A stretch of 8,685 nt of DNA from Cyanobacteriota bacterium (GTDB lineage: Bacteria; Cyanobacteriota; Cyanobacteriia; PCC-6307; Cyanobiaceae): assembly GCA_947463165.1 (NCBI GenBank), contig CANHSW010000072.1:1-8685 (forward strand). The letters are read 5' to 3'. This document shows, piece by piece, positions 1 to 5,606 of the stretch. The translations under genes were made by a program, and so were the position numbers. Below the pieces are notes generated by a model. It was not told the origin of the DNA, did not search any database, and saw nothing but the letters and a program-made list of their open reading frames with translations. Position 1 is the first letter of the stretch, and each line of letters opens with the position of its first letter.

Positions 1-360
1 AAAAAAGCCGCTGGAGCTCGCTTCATTCAAACCCAGATGGTCACCGACGCCGCTGCGCTGCAGCGTTTCGTCGAGGAGATCGCCGCGCCGTTGCAGTTGC
101 CGGTGCTGGCCGGGGTGTTCCTGCTCAAGTCGGCCAAGAATGCTGCATTTATTAACCGGGTGGTGCCCGGTGTCCATATCCCCCAGGCGGTGATCGATCG
201 GCTTGCTTCAGCGGCCGATCCTGCGGCCGAGGGGATCGCCATAGCTGCTGAACAGGTGCAGACCTACAGGAATCTGGCCCAGGGGGTGCATTTGATGGCG
301 ATCAAGGCAGAAGAGAGGATTCCCGCCATCCTTGAACTGGCTGGATTTACCGCCAAATAG
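1..360 (+). CDS. metF: Methylenetetrahydrofolate reductase, C-terminal part (5' end outside window)
   Basis: The reading frame is open from base 1 and ends at a TAG (358-360), leaving the last 119 residues. MetF reduces 5,10-methylene-THF to 5-methyl-THF with a flavin, supplying the methyl group for methionine synthesis in the cytosol. The visible part fits the second half of the MetF TIM barrel: a GARFIQTQ strand near the start (equivalent to the AxxxITQ substrate-contacting strand of E. coli MetF), then PVLAGVFLLKS (equivalent to the IIPGILPV strand), a VPGVHIP segment, and a last helix-strand pair around GVHLMAIKAEERIPAIL near the C-terminus. The N-terminal FAD-binding strands are missing only because the window starts inside the gene. 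It converges on the cugP-like gene across a 504-bp gap. The ATG at base 37 is internal and not the start. The family assignment is recognition from sequence pattern; I am fairly sure of it. Confidence 0.85.
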   Translation, partial: KKAAGARFIQTQMVTDAAALQRFVEEIAAPLQLPVLAGVFLLKSAKNAAFINRVVPGVHIPQAVIDRLASAADPAAEGIAIAAEQVQTYRNLAQGVHLMAIKAEERIPAILELAGFTAK

Positions 361-625
361 GCATATTCTGGGAAGTCCCTATATCTGATGCCATCCCGTC
401 CGGGCACCCTTGGCAGCTTCAGGGCTCCAAAAATGAAGGACTAGTTCTCCCTGGTTTCCCTAGTTGTCATGGTGATGAGTTATTATGGTATCTCGAAAAA
501 GCCAATGCCCATCACTGTGTGGCTCTGCCAATACATCGCAACTAAAAGTTTTGCACTAAAAGGCTTTGCGACGAATAACCCTGCCTTCGCGCAGATGAGC
601 GGAGTGGGCAACTTTAGATGTGCAT
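361..625. other. Gene-free spacer 3' of metF
   Basis: No coding region that I can support lies between the metF stop and the MITE-like element. The stretch looks richer in A and T than the flanking genes. It holds small palindromes only: CCCG-TC-CGGG at 395-404, ACTAG...CTAGT at 440-464, and TCGCAA...TTGCGA at 536-541/566-571, which encloses a near-direct repeat GCA(A)CTAAAAG (538-548 and 553-562). None is followed by a T-run on either strand, so I cannot name a Rho-independent terminator for metF or for the convergent cugP. Short translated stretches on both strands are broken by stops and match nothing I recognise. Confidence 0.5.
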
Positions 626-634
626 ATTGGCTAT
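626..634. repeat. Left copy of 9-bp target-site duplication (ATTGGCTAT)
   Basis: ATTGGCTAT occurs here and again, identically, at 757-765, exactly bracketing the pair of inverted ends at 636-756. Removing the element and one copy would restore a continuous spacer sequence running into the heptamer array. Confidence 0.6.
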
Positions 635-635
635 C

Positions 636-756
636 TTGATTGCCCGCGAAGCCCCGAGGTTCAGGGAAGATCGCATCAGATAACTTTAATTCACAGGCTA
701 CTTCGCTATTTCCCGGGAATTAAGACGGCACTTCGCGGGGTGACATGGGTAATCAA
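636..756. mobile_element. MITE-like non-autonomous element, 121 bp
   Basis: The left end reads TTGATTGCCCGCGAAGCCCC (636-655). The right end read on the opposite strand is TTGATTACCCATGTCACCCC (756-737). Aligned without gaps over 24 bases, the ends match at 16 positions, including TTGATT, CCC and CCCCG. The element is flanked by a perfect 9-bp direct repeat ATTGGCTAT at 626-634 and 757-765, with one extra base (C635) on the left; this could equally be a 10-bp target duplication with one substitution. A second internal inverted repeat, TTAATTC/GAATTAA (686-692, 717-723), would let a transcript fold into a longer hairpin. There is no transposase reading frame inside. Terminal inverted repeats plus a target duplication and no coding capacity define a miniature element. 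I do not recognise the parent insertion-sequence family. A 9-bp duplication fits several (IS4-like, IS1-like, some IS5-like). Confidence 0.6.
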
Positions 757-765
757 ATTGGCTAT
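757..765. repeat. Right copy of 9-bp target-site duplication (ATTGGCTAT)
   Basis: This is the second, identical copy of the 9-mer at 626-634. It follows immediately after the right inverted end (AATCAA, 751-756) with no extra base. Confidence 0.6.
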
Positions 766-774
766 TGGTCGCCA

Positions 775-844
775 GTTGTAAGTTGTAAATTGTCGGCTGT
801 AGATTATTGGTTGTAAGTCGTGAGTTGTCGGTTGTAAGTTTTAG
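775..844. repeat. Ten tandem degenerate heptamers, consensus GTTGTAA
   Basis: Reading in steps of seven from 775 gives gttgtaa, gttgtaa, attgtcg, gctgtag, attattg, gttgtaa, gtcgtga, gttgtcg, gttgtaa, gttttag. Four copies are perfect and the rest keep three to five of seven positions, all without a single register slip. On the minus strand this is a TTACAAC array beginning 20 nt beyond the cugP stop codon, so it would lie in the 3' untranslated part of that message. Heptanucleotide short tandem repeats (STRR class) are known from cyanobacterial intergenic regions; this motif resembles them in unit size and position. Seven is not a multiple of three, so the array is not a coding repeat. Confidence 0.8.
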
Positions 845-864
845 ATGCTTGCGCAGGTGGATGG

Positions 865-2046
865 CTATGCGGCTTGGCCGATGGCCAGGTCGGTTCCCAG
901 CAGGTCTGCCATGGCCTTTTGTTGCGGGGAGGGCGCCACATGATCCTGGCGCCTAGCGTCGGTGATCAACCAATCAAGCGCCGCTTCCTGGAGATCAAAG
1001 TGATCACCATTGCGGTCTACGCAGTAGCGGCCAAACACAAGTTTTTCAAAAAGTCTTACCCCGGGGCCAATGCGGGAGTAGTCAAAAATGATTGAATTGT
1101 CTATGGTGGCACCCTCGCAGACCTGGCAGCTGGGACCAATCATTGCCGGTCCAATAATCGTTGCTCCATTTTCTATGCGGGTCATGCCACCCACATAGAC
1201 GGGGCCTTGGATCTTGATTTTGTCCCAGTCGGCAGCTACGTTGAGGCCGGCAAAAACTCCGGGGCGCACCTCCTTGCCAGGGATCTGGACTTGCCTTACT
1301 TCCCCCTGAAGGACACTACGGATTGCCTGCCAATAATCTGGCACCTTGCCGATGTCAACCCATTCAAATTCCATCGGCAGGGCGTAGAAGGGTGCCCCGG
1401 CACTCGCAAGCCTAGGAAACAGGTCTGAGCCGATGTCAAAGGGCTGATCGCTAGGGATATAATCGAAAATCTGTGGTTCAAAGATATAGATACCAGTGTT
1501 GATCATGTCGCTGGCAGCTTCTTCTACGGAGGGTTTCTCCTGGAAGGAGAGCACTCTGCCCTGGTCATCCGTAACCACCACCCCGTAGCTACTCACCAAA
1601 TCCCGCGGCACTCGCTTGGTAACCAAGCTTGCCAGGGCCCCCTTTTCCCGATGACGCTTAACTGCTTCGGTGAGGTTGAGGTCGATCAGGGCATCTCCGC
1701 AGAGCACCACAAAGGTGTCGTCAAAGAAGGGCTGGAAGTTCTGGATTTTCTTGAGACCCCCGGCTGAGCCCAAGGCTTGGCCGATCAATTCGCCGTCTTC
1801 GATGCGCCCCTCGAAGCTGTAGGCGATCTGCACTCCGAATCGCTGGCCATCACGGAAATAATTTTCTATCTCCTCGGCCAGGTGGGAGACATTTACCATT
1901 ATTTCGTTGAAGCCGTGCTCCCGCAGCAGTTCCAACAGAAATTCCATCACTGGCTTTTGCAGGATGGGGATCATCGGCTTGGGGATCACGTGGGTGATCG
2001 GTTGCACCCTGGTTCCCTTGCCGGCGGCCAAGATCATCGCCTTCAT
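865..2046 (-). CDS. cugP: NDP-sugar pyrophosphorylase, CugP-like (UDP-glucose pyrophosphorylase) with left-handed beta-helix C-terminus
   Basis: A 393-residue cytosolic nucleotidyltransferase that joins NTP and a sugar 1-phosphate to NDP-sugar and pyrophosphate. The N-terminal Rossmann domain (about 1-245) has the signature LAAGKGTRVQPIT (6-18), PKP at 22-24, catalytic Asp118 in LCGDALID, FQEKP at 168-172, NTGIY at 183-187 and the second metal-binding Asp231 in EWVDIGK. Residues about 281-340 are hexapeptide-like repeats (GPVYVGG, ATIIGPAMIGPS) forming a left-handed beta-helix. The last ~30 residues are a poorly conserved tail. Database entries often call it mannose-1-phosphate guanylyltransferase. 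I recall that the cyanobacterial member of this length and sequence type, CugP, was shown to be a non-GalU UDP-glucose pyrophosphorylase supplying galactolipid, sulfolipid and polysaccharide synthesis. The substrate cannot be read from sequence alone. The ATG start follows scpA by 46 nt, probably on the same transcript; a GGAAGTGAG stretch 9-18 nt upstream is the only, weak, ribosome site. Confidence 0.85.
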   Translation of the reverse strand: MKAMILAAGKGTRVQPITHVIPKPMIPILQKPVMEFLLELLREHGFNEIMVNVSHLAEEIENYFRDGQRFGVQIAYSFEGRIEDGELIGQALGSAGGLKKIQNFQPFFDDTFVVLCGDALIDLNLTEAVKRHREKGALASLVTKRVPRDLVSSYGVVVTDDQGRVLSFQEKPSVEEAASDMINTGIYIFEPQIFDYIPSDQPFDIGSDLFPRLASAGAPFYALPMEFEWVDIGKVPDYWQAIRSVLQGEVRQVQIPGKEVRPGVFAGLNVAADWDKIKIQGPVYVGGMTRIENGATIIGPAMIGPSCQVCEGATIDNSIIFDYSRIGPGVRLFEKLVFGRYCVDRNGDHFDLQEAALDWLITDARRQDHVAPSPQQKAMADLLGTDLAIGQAA

Positions 2047-2069
2047 TGGCGCTTGCTCACTTCCGACAG

Positions 2070-2086
2070 TGCCTACATCTTAGGCA
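2070..2086 (-). other. Small hairpin in the scpA-cugP gap
   Basis: TGCCTA (2070-2075) and TAGGCA (2081-2086) form a perfect 6-bp stem with a 5-nt loop. It sits between the scpA stop and the weak ribosome site of cugP. No T-run follows, so it is not a standard terminator; an intercistronic processing or stability element is possible but unproven. Confidence 0.35.
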
Positions 2087-2092
2087 GCCTTC

Positions 2093-2950
2093 TCAGGCTG
2101 CCAGCCGATCCAGAGCCGGCGGCTGAGCTGACCCTAGATCCGTTGCCGCGCAGCGCTTTATGCTGAGTGGGCCGAACAGGCCGCCCCGCTGCTCCAGTTC
2201 CACACTGCCCTGGTGGCAGAGGAACAGCAGGGCCCAGAACACCCCCACCCGGTCGCTGTCCAGGTCTTGGGCCACCTCACCGCTGGTCACGGCGGTTGCC
2301 CAGCTGCTTACCAGTTGATCGAAATTGGTCCAGTCGAGCGCCGGTTCCCATTGCTGCAGGAACTTGCACAGGGCGGCGGTGGTCTCTGGCAGTTTCTCGC
2401 GGTGGGCCAGGGCAGCCACCTGGTCGATGGCCTCTCTGTCGCTATAGCGCTTGGGGCGGTGTCGCTGCTTCTGCCGGCCCTGGTCCTGCTCCAGCTGGGC
2501 GGCAATCTCCTCTAGTTGACGAATCAGTTCCCCCAGGGTCACCGGCCGCTGCAGAGGCGGGGGCGCTACGGGGCGGCGCCACAGGTGCCGCTCAGGCCTG
2601 CGGGGCAGATCCAACCCTGGCTGATCTAGCCAGGGTTGCTCAGCCTCTGCCATTTCCGCGTCGCAGCAGTCCTCAATCAGAGAGTTGGCTACCACTGTGC
2701 TGGCTTCTAGCAGCTCGGCCTTGAGGCTCACCAGCACGGAGGCAGCCAAAAAGGCTTCGCTGGTGTCGGCCAGATCCTGCTCGAAACTGCCGCCTTGGGC
2801 GGCGATTCTGGGCAGGGCAATGCGCTGGTGCAGCTGGTCGAGGAAACCGTCGATCACGGCGATCACATCGACATCCCAAGGATCAATTTCGCCGCGTTCG
2901 GCGGCATCCTGCAATAGGCGGATGGCCAGCCTGGCCCCCCTTTCAGCCAA
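2093..2950 (-). CDS. scpA: Segregation and condensation protein A (ScpA)
   Basis: A 285-residue kleisin that bridges the SMC ATPase heads on the nucleoid, normally with ScpB. The N-terminal SMC-neck-binding region is clear: ARLAIRLLQDAAERGEIDPW (6-25) followed by DVDVIAVIDGFLDQL (26-40), then the helical SEAFLAASVLVSLKAELLEA block (64-83). A Pro/Gln/Arg-rich linker (about 105-170) contains VTLGELIRQLE (137-147). The C-terminal winged helix that closes on the SMC cap lies around DRVGVFWALLFLCHQGSVELEQ (233-254). Length is normal for the family. The start chosen is TTG: an in-frame TAA lies nine codons upstream, no ATG or GTG lies between, and GGAG (2958-2961) sits 7 nt before the TTG. ScpB and SMC are not in the window. 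It lies between the lapA-like gene and cugP, probably in one transcriptional direction group. Confidence 0.85.
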   Translation of the reverse strand: MAERGARLAIRLLQDAAERGEIDPWDVDVIAVIDGFLDQLHQRIALPRIAAQGGSFEQDLADTSEAFLAASVLVSLKAELLEASTVVANSLIEDCCDAEMAEAEQPWLDQPGLDLPRRPERHLWRRPVAPPPLQRPVTLGELIRQLEEIAAQLEQDQGRQKQRHRPKRYSDREAIDQVAALAHREKLPETTAALCKFLQQWEPALDWTNFDQLVSSWATAVTSGEVAQDLDSDRVGVFWALLFLCHQGSVELEQRGGLFGPLSIKRCAATDLGSAQPPALDRLAA

Positions 2951-2957
2951 CCGACTG

Positions 2958-2961
2958 CTCC
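2958..2961 (-). promoter_or_regulatory. Ribosome binding site of scpA (supports TTG start)
   Basis: On the minus strand the order is GGAG, a 7-nt spacer, then TTG. This is the best Shine-Dalgarno near the 5' end of the conserved ScpA frame, and the frame is closed by TAA at 2975-2977, so it decides for the TTG start. Confidence 0.6.
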
Positions 2962-3280
2962 ACCGTAACTTCGTTTACCAGGGCCAAGCTATCGGTCGTG
3001 TGGAAATGCCGCTAGCCCTGCTGGTGGCAAGCCAAGTCCCTCGGCTTGGCCGGCTGCTGGCAAAACTGCCGAGGCAAAGCCAGTACAGCTGATCACCAGG
3101 GATTAAGGCCAGTTTGTAAATTGCCCACCCCGGCCGGCTGAGCCGGGCAGCTCCCAGATGCCGCCATGGATCCTGGCGATGTCAGGTCCATTAGATTTGG
3201 GCTTTCTTAGCTGGCTATCTATCCCAGGGGGTGAAAGCCAGCAAATTATCAGCAATCCATAGACTGCCATCACCTTGGGG
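2962..3280. other. Spacer between lapA-like tail and scpA, with several inverted repeats
   Basis: I find no supportable gene here; open stretches on both strands lack starts or family resemblance. The spacer is rich in inverted repeats: GCCAAG/CTTGGC at 3031-3036/3045-3050, CCTCGGC/GCCGAGG at 3039-3045/3068-3074 (sharing one base with the former, so the two hairpins exclude each other), CCCGGC/GCCGGG at 3129-3134/3142-3147, and GGCTTTC/GAAAGCC at 3200-3206/3233-3239 with CTGG/CCAG nested inside. None has a downstream T-run on the minus strand. They may mark processing between the ndhD-lapA part and the scpA-cugP part, or a leader for scpA. Confidence 0.4.
3031..3074 (-). promoter_or_regulatory. 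Two mutually exclusive hairpins upstream of scpA
   Basis: CCTCGGC (3039-3045) pairs perfectly with GCCGAGG (3068-3074). The adjoining CTTGGC (3045-3050) pairs with GCCAAG (3031-3036). The arms share base 3045 and interleave, so only one stem can form at a time. The site is 81-124 nt upstream of the scpA TTG. This arrangement is seen in attenuators but also arises by chance in GC-rich spacers; there is no T-run or recognisable leader peptide. Confidence 0.2.
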
Positions 3281-3425
3281 CTATGTTTTGCCCTTGCCCT
3301 TGCCCTTGCCTTTGGTTGCTGTTTTGCACTTGCCTTTGGCCGCTGGTTTGCCCTTTCCTTCGGGCCCCGGCTTGCTATTGCCATTGGGCGCTGGTTTGCC
3401 CTTGTCTGGTGGCGCTGATTGGGGA
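3270..3425. repeat. 24-bp imperfect tandem repeat array
   Basis: Five units in exact 24-bp register fill 3306-3425, starting at 3306, 3330, 3354, 3378 and 3402, with a plus-strand consensus close to TTGCCTTTGGGCGCTGGTTTGCCC. They are preceded by two 6-mers TTGCCC (3294-3305, a half unit) and a further diverged unit at 3270-3293. The unit starting at 3354 is the most diverged of the inner ones. The first copy beyond the lapA stop (3402-3425) is only partly similar. Twenty-four is a multiple of three, so every frame repeats as an octapeptide; on the minus strand in the lapA frame the unit reads about GKGKPAAK. There are no spacers, so it is not a CRISPR. Confidence 0.8.
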
Positions 3426-3448
3426 TATGGCGTATGGCGGGAGCCGTG
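3281..3448 (-). other. In-frame basic repeat tail beyond the lapA TGA (no start codon)
   Basis: Reading on in the lapA frame after its TGA (3449-3451) gives 55 sense codons and then TAG (3281-3283). The first 15 residues are Pro/His/Ser-rich. The rest is made of octapeptides such as GKGKPAAK and GKCKTATK, ending in GKGKGKT. The composition (Gly, Lys, Pro, Ala, few hydrophobics) is typical of disordered basic C-terminal tails. No ATG, GTG or TTG occurs in this frame, so it could only be made by reading through the TGA or by a frame change. Otherwise it is a decayed extension or the coincidence of a repeat. The neighbouring minus frame (ANQRPKAS-type repeats) is also open and about equally conserved between units, so codon conservation does not settle the matter. 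Confidence 0.4.
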
Positions 3449-3787
3449 TCAATCGTCTGTGGCGGCAGGTAGCAGTGCCAGCTGAGCGTCGACCGTGGCG
3501 CGATAGCGCTCTAGATCTGTTTCCAATTCGCGGATTCGCACTTCTTGAGCCTCCAGTTCGCCTTGGCTCTGTAGCTCCTCCACCTTGCGCACCACGCCGC
3601 TCCACACAGCAAATACCCAGGCTGCGGTAGCCCCCAAGCCTCCCACCAACAGCAGCATGGCCGCCAGGGGCAGGGTGAAGGAAACCCCAGGCAGGAATTG
3701 AACGGTGGTGGCTGCCGTGTTCTCCAGGGTGAACATCACCATGGCAAGGCCAAAGCTGAAGATCAGCAGGAAGTTCAGCTGTTTCAT
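3449..3787 (-). CDS. LapA-domain (DUF1049) small membrane protein
   Basis: A 112-residue inner-membrane protein. TM1 is about residues 5-21 and TM2 about 38-63 (VSFTLPLAAMLLLVGGLGATAAW region), followed by a charged coiled-coil at about 66-98 (VRKVEELQSQGELEAQ, then RIRELETDLERYR) facing the cytoplasm. This layout matches the lipopolysaccharide assembly protein A domain family. Enterobacterial LapA (YciS) works with LapB in controlling LPS synthesis, but the role of cyanobacterial members is not known to me, so no gene name is given. The ATG start has no convincing ribosome site. It lies 35 nt behind ndhD on the same strand and is likely cotranscribed. The C-terminus ends in acidic ATDD, then TGA, and the frame continues into a basic repeat tail (3281-3448). 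That makes the stop itself worth checking. Confidence 0.75.
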   Translation of the reverse strand: MKQLNFLLIFSFGLAMVMFTLENTAATTVQFLPGVSFTLPLAAMLLLVGGLGATAAWVFAVWSGVVRKVEELQSQGELEAQEVRIRELETDLERYRATVDAQLALLPAATDD

Positions 3788-3822
3788 GCCTGAACGGGGG
3801 CGGGAGCTAAGCCTAGGCTAGT

Positions 3823-5409
3823 TCAGGCGGGCAACAAGGGGGCTTTGAGGAGCTGCTGACGGATTAGTTCACCGCCTGCCGGCGGTAACGGAAGTTCCTT
3901 GAGCGCCAGGCTTTCCCGCACTACCAAAGCCTCGATTGAAGCGCGGTAGGTGTCGGTAACCAAGCGAGGGTAGAGGCCGATGCCGATGATTGGCACCAGT
4001 AGGCAGCTGATTACGTAGATCTCTCGCGGCTCAGCATCCACCAGATGGGTGTGGGAGGTTAGTTCGGTGTTCTCGCGACCGTAGAAGATCTCCCGGAGCA
4101 TGGAAAGCAGGTATACGGGGGTGAGAATCACCCCGATTGCCGCCAATACCGCCATTACTATGCGGAAGCTGAGAGTGTAAGCTTCGCTGGTGGAGAAGCC
4201 GACAAAAATCATCAACTCAGAAACAAAGCCACTCATGCCAGGAAGGGCTAGAGAGGCGAGGGAGCAAATGGTCCAAAGCGCAAACATCTTGCGCATTTTT
4301 TGGCCTATGCCGCCCATCTCGTCGAGTTGAAGTGTATGGGTGCGGTCGTAGGTGGCCCCCACCAAAAAGAATAGGCTGGCCCCAATCAGGCCATGGCTGA
4401 TCATTTGCAGCATCGCTCCACTAGTGCCTAGGGCGCTGAAGCTGCCAATGCCGATTAGCACGAAACCCATGTGGCTAATCGAGCTATAGGCAATTTTGCG
4501 TTTAAGGTTGCGCTGGGCAAAGGAAGTGAGTGCCGCATAAATGATATTCACCACGCCAAGCACCACCAGTAAAGGCGCAAACTGGGCGTGGGCGGCCGGT
4601 AATAGTTGTACGTTGAAACGCAGCAAGGCGTAGCCGCCCATCTTCAGCAAGATGCCGGCCAGCAGCATGTGCACCGGGGCGGTGGCCTCTCCGTGGGCGT
4701 CGGGCAGCCAGGTGTGCAGAGGCACAATCGGCAGTTTGACGCCGAAAGCTATCAGTAATCCCGCATAGCAGAGCAGCTGGAACTTGGTGCCAAACTCCTT
4801 GGCCATCAGCACCGAGTACTCAAAGCTGGTGTTGCCTCCGTAGAAGGCCATGGCCAGGCCCACGATCAAGATGAACAGCGAGCTACCCGCCGTATAGATG
4901 ATGAACTTGGTGGCGGCATATTGGCGTTTTTTGCCACCCCAGATCGCCAGCAGCAGGTAGACCGGCAGCAGTTCCAGCTCCCAGGCCAAGAAGAACAGCA
5001 GCATGTCCTGCACGGCGAAAACGGCGATCTGGCCGCCATCCATGGCCAACAGCAGGAAATAGAAAAGTTTTGGCTTGAAGCTCACCGGCCAAGCCGCTAG
5101 GCAGGCCAGGGAGGTGATGAAGCTGGTGAGCAGGATCAGCGGCATTGACAGCCCATCAGCCCCCACCGACCAGGCCAGCCCCAATTCGGGCAGCCACTGC
5201 ACCCGTTCCACCAGCTGCAGCCCCTCTTGAGCGGGGTCATAGCCGTTGAGGTAGCCACCCACGGTGATCAGGAAGGTGGTCAGCGCCACCCCCAGGGCGA
5301 ACCAGCGCACCTGCTTGCCGTCACCCTTGTCGGGCACGAAGGGAATCAGCAGAGCAGCACCGATCGGGAACAGAATCGCGGCACTTAGCCAGGGAAAGGC
5401 CACGGACAA
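3823..5409 (-). CDS. ndhD: NAD(P)H-quinone oxidoreductase chain 4, NdhD1-type
   Basis: A 528-residue thylakoid membrane protein, a Mrp-antiporter-like, NuoM-homologous proton pump at the distal end of the NDH-1L membrane arm, serving respiration and cyclic electron flow around photosystem I. It is hydrophobic throughout, with about 14 predicted helices. Key residues are in place: Glu144 in [13 protein letters not shown], Lys225 in [20 protein letters not shown], Lys256 in LLKMGGY, and Glu398 in GMSGFVSEL on the distal helix. His232 and the HTWLPDAH loop are also intact. Pairing with the full-length ndhF next door suggests the NDH-1L (NdhD1/F1) set rather than the CO2-uptake D3/F3 or D4/F4 sets; no cupA/cupB or chpX/Y gene is present. 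The start chosen is TTG at 5409, backed by a strong ribosome site; a GTG two codons later (5403) is the alternative. ndhF ends 197 nt upstream. Confidence 0.93.
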   Translation of the reverse strand: MSVAFPWLSAAILFPIGAALLIPFVPDKGDGKQVRWFALGVALTTFLITVGGYLNGYDPAQEGLQLVERVQWLPELGLAWSVGADGLSMPLILLTSFITSLACLAAWPVSFKPKLFYFLLLAMDGGQIAVFAVQDMLLFFLAWELELLPVYLLLAIWGGKKRQYAATKFIIYTAGSSLFILIVGLAMAFYGGNTSFEYSVLMAKEFGTKFQLLCYAGLLIAFGVKLPIVPLHTWLPDAHGEATAPVHMLLAGILLKMGGYALLRFNVQLLPAAHAQFAPLLVVLGVVNIIYAALTSFAQRNLKRKIAYSSISHMGFVLIGIGSFSALGTSGAMLQMISHGLIGASLFFLVGATYDRTHTLQLDEMGGIGQKMRKMFALWTICSLASLALPGMSGFVSELMIFVGFSTSEAYTLSFRIVMAVLAAIGVILTPVYLLSMLREIFYGRENTELTSHTHLVDAEPREIYVISCLLVPIIGIGLYPRLVTDTYRASIEALVVRESLALKELPLPPAGGELIRQQLLKAPLLPA

Positions 5410-5410
5410 G

Positions 5411-5418
5411 GATCACCT
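5411..5418 (-). promoter_or_regulatory. Strong ribosome binding site of ndhD
   Basis: The minus-strand AGGTGATC is complementary to the GATCACCT at the 3' end of 16S rRNA over eight bases. The GG pair lies 6 nt before the TTG at 5409 and 12 nt before the GTG at 5403, which favours the TTG. Confidence 0.6.
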
Positions 5419-5505
5419 TTTCAGGAGTGTAGAAATACCACCCAGCCCAGGCCAGCGCCCGTGGGGGTTGGCACACAGAGCGTGGTCAATTGCTTTGGCC
5501 AGCTC

Positions 5506-5565
5506 AGCTGAGCGCCCTTCAGCTGGCCCAAGGCGAGCTGGCCAAGGCAGAGCTGGCCCAAATAA
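5506..5565. repeat. Four tandem 15-bp units between ndhF and ndhD
   Basis: AGCTG recurs at 5506, 5521, 5536 and 5551, exactly 15 bp apart. The last three copies share AGCTGGCC followed by an A/G-rich stretch (AAGG in two of them). The first unit is more diverged. The array lies about 40 bp beyond the ndhF stop, in the 197-bp gap before ndhD, so it is part of the ndhF-ndhD intercistronic RNA or the ndhD leader. The plus strand can be read as a Leu/Ala/Gln pentapeptide series, but that frame only shadows ndhF further on. Confidence 0.65.
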
Positions 5566-5606
5566 GAGCGGTGAACTGCTGTGCTGGCTATCGCAGTGGC
5601 CGCCGC

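Noticed and set aside
395..404. Hairpin CCCG-TC-CGGG as metF terminator
   Set aside because: The loop is only two bases and no T-run follows on either strand.
775..844. Possible CRISPR or phage attachment repeat
   Set aside because: The repeats are 7 bp and directly abutting with no unique spacers, and there are no cas or integrase genes.
361..864. tRNA or known small RNA (6S, Yfr-type) in the metF-cugP gap
   Set aside because: I searched by eye for a T-loop (GGTTCRANTCC) and for the conserved Yfr cores and found none.
3103..3384. Minus-strand open frame with ANQRPKAS-type repeats
   Set aside because: Its ATG falls inside a repeat unit, there is no ribosome site, and the C-terminal half does not look like protein. 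It is offset from the lapA frame; kept only as the alternative frame in the tail discussion.
3231..3485. Plus-strand open frame with LPLAAGLP-type octapeptides
   Set aside because: It is the antisense reading of the 24-bp array and runs into the lapA-like gene on the opposite strand. No ribosome site or family resemblance; a 24-bp repeat keeps several frames open automatically.
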